This document shows positions 62,301 to 64,000 of a stretch of DNA of 64,000 bases, piece after piece. A program made the translations under genes and the position numbers. The stretch is from Tetragenococcus koreensis (GTDB lineage Bacteria > Bacillota > Bacilli > Lactobacillales > Enterococcaceae), in assembly GCF_003795145.1 (NCBI RefSeq), contig NZ_CP027786.1, positions 1,054,001-1,118,000 on the forward strand, given 5' to 3'. Numbering within the stretch: the first letter of the stretch is position 1; every line of letters starts with the position of its first letter. Under the pieces are notes generated by a model, which saw only the letters and a program-made list of their open reading frames with translations, ran no database searches and was not told the origin of the DNA.

Positions 62301-64000
62301 GGGGCGCCTTTATAAAAAGGCTGCTTCTTTTTATTTTTCCCCTTTTTTCCATTTTTATCCTTTTTTTTCGCCGGTATGTCTTCCTGATTCTTTCTCCGTT
62401 GCTTACGGTTTTGTTGCTTTTTTTGTTGAGGCGGTGCAACTTCTTGTGCATCTACTAATTCAAAATCTACTTCGCGTGTTTCAGGATCTGCTTTGGTCAC
62501 ACGTACTTTTACCTGTTGGCCGATCTTAAATGTTTGATTCGTTCGTTCGCCAACGAGTGCAAGTTGGCTTTCAACAAATTGAAAATAATCATTTTGTAAC
62601 TCACTCACGTGAATTAGACCTTCAATCGTATTTGGCAATTCAACAAAAAAACCAAATTTAACTACAGAACTGATCACACCGTCAAATTCTTCATCAATAT
62701 GATCTTGCATATATTCTGCTTTTTTCATTGAATCAACATCGCGTTCACAGTCAACCGCACGTCGTTCCATGTCAGAACTATGTTGTGCAATATCAGGAAT
62801 CTCTTTAGCCCACTTCGATTGGTTGGCTTTTGATGTATCTTTACTATAGGAACGAATTAAACGATGGACCAATAAATCAGGATAACGACGGATCGGAGAA
62901 GTAAAATGAGTATAATATTCTGCTGCTAATCCGTAATGTCCTACATTTTCCTCTGAATAACGCGCCTGTTGCATGCTTCTTAGCAGCATTGTGTTAATAA
63001 CCATACTTTCTGGTTTTTCTGCTGCCCTTTCTACTACTTCTTGTAGGTCTTTAGGGCTAATTGTGCCTTTTTTACTCTTAACAAGAATACCTAATGTTGC
63101 CGCAAAATCAAAGAATTGTTGTATTTTTTCTTCTTTAGGTTCTTCGTGGATCCGATAAATAAATGGTAAATTTAGTTGCTGATAGTGCTTTGCGATTGTT
63201 TCATTAGCACAAAGCATAAATGATTCAATAATCCGTTCACCAATTCCTCTTTGTCTTAAAACAATATCTAGTGGATGACCACTTTCATCTACAACTACTT
63301 GGGCTTCATTGTCTTCAAAAGTTAGAGCCCCGCGTTTAGTACGCATAGCTTCTAAACACTCATGCAGTTCTTTCATTGCTTGAAACATTGGCACTAAATC
63401 TTGGTATTGGGCCATTGTTTTCGGATTTTCATCTTCTAAAATTTCATTTATCGCAGTATAGGTCATTCGTTCATTCGTTTGGATGACACTTGGAAAAATA
63501 TCAGAAGAAACTACATTTCCCTGAGCATCAACTTCCATTTCACAACTCATCGCTAGACGAGGTACTTTAGGATTTAACGAACAGATCCCATTAGACAAGC
63601 GTTGCGGTAACATAGGAACAACGCGGTCAGTTAGGTAAACACTCGTTCCACGTTCCAAAGCTTCTTTATCTAATGGACTATTTTCTGTTACATAATAAGA
63701 AACGTCAGCAATATGCACAGCCAAAAAGAAATGGCCGTTGTCTAGTTTTTTTACTGAGACTGCATCATCTAAATCCTTAGCTTCTTCACCATCAATCGTT
63801 ACAATCATCTGATCTTGCCGATTTTTTCGATCGGGATAATCGTCAGGATGAATCGAATCAGGGACTTGATTGGCTTGTTCAAGTACTTCTTCAGAAAATT
63901 CAGTTGGAACATGATGGGCTGCTAAAACTGATAAAATATCCATTCCAGGTTCATCTTTATGCCCAATAACATTTTTTACCATCCCTTCTAAGCTATCAGC

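Overview
The window is a low-GC Gram-positive chromosome segment from the order Lactobacillales. Gene content and order point to the family Enterococcaceae: hprK-lgt-gpsA-galU, a liaXYZ cluster, two pstB genes in the pst operon, atpC followed by DUF1146 and murA, and CcpA beside PepQ. Many proteins are strongly acidic (the YtxH-type protein, the histidine-phosphatase lipoprotein, the tail of PBP1A), which suggests a salt-tolerant genus such as Tetragenococcus. The genus call is inference; no rRNA gene is present to settle it.

Layout. 1-8.4 kb: a partial MurR/RpiR regulator and single housekeeping genes (YneF-type, aldo/keto reductase, nfo, AEC transporter, tyrS, pbp1A, DUF1697). 8.5-13.8 kb: a galactitol-type PTS operon on the minus strand (PRD regulator, EIIB, EIIC, EIIA, SDR dehydrogenase) with a cre-like site in its leader. 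14.2-16.5 kb: divergent ccpA and pepQ. 16.6-18.4 kb: a small array of 41-bp hairpin repeats, then an ISL3-family insertion sequence with intact ends and an 8-bp target duplication but a frameshifted transposase. 18.4-25.2 kb: LEA-like YtxH and DUF948 proteins, a YhfC-type protease, galU-gpsA-lgt-hprK, and a lipoprotein phosphatase. 25.5-33.1 kb: liaXYZ, then phosphate uptake (pstS-C-A-B-B-phoU). 33.4-45.5 kb: a second aldo/keto reductase, ftsEX, prfB with its programmed frameshift, secA, hpf, comFA-comFC, a lone PTS EIIB, YigZ, a GntR regulator and a 54-residue protein. 45.6-51.6 kb: tRNA-Gln and tRNA-Tyr, DUF2969, a CBS/ACT protein and the branched-chain amino acid ABC transporter livJHMGF, with two CodY-like boxes on its promoter. 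51.7-52.4 kb: a gene-poor stretch holding the larger hairpin array and a decayed membrane-protein gene. 52.6-64 kb: yidD, a structured RNA-like element, epuA-like, murA, DUF1146, the F1Fo ATP synthase operon, smpB and a partial rnr.

How it works together. Carbon control is well represented: HPr kinase and CcpA are both encoded here, and four cre-like sites lie in front of the PTS regulator, between ccpA and pepQ, and before the phosphatase and the second aldo/keto reductase. Nitrogen control is suggested by the CodY boxes on livJ. Cell-envelope functions (PBP1A, Lgt, GalU, LiaXYZ, FtsEX, MurA, SecA, YidD) form the largest functional group.

The most unusual item is a tandem repeat family at two loci 35 kb apart. 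It has a strict 41-bp period: a 6-bp stem arm, a 15-nt variable loop, the matching arm, and a 14-nt conserved linker. The arms change together in most units. I do not recognise it as any named element.
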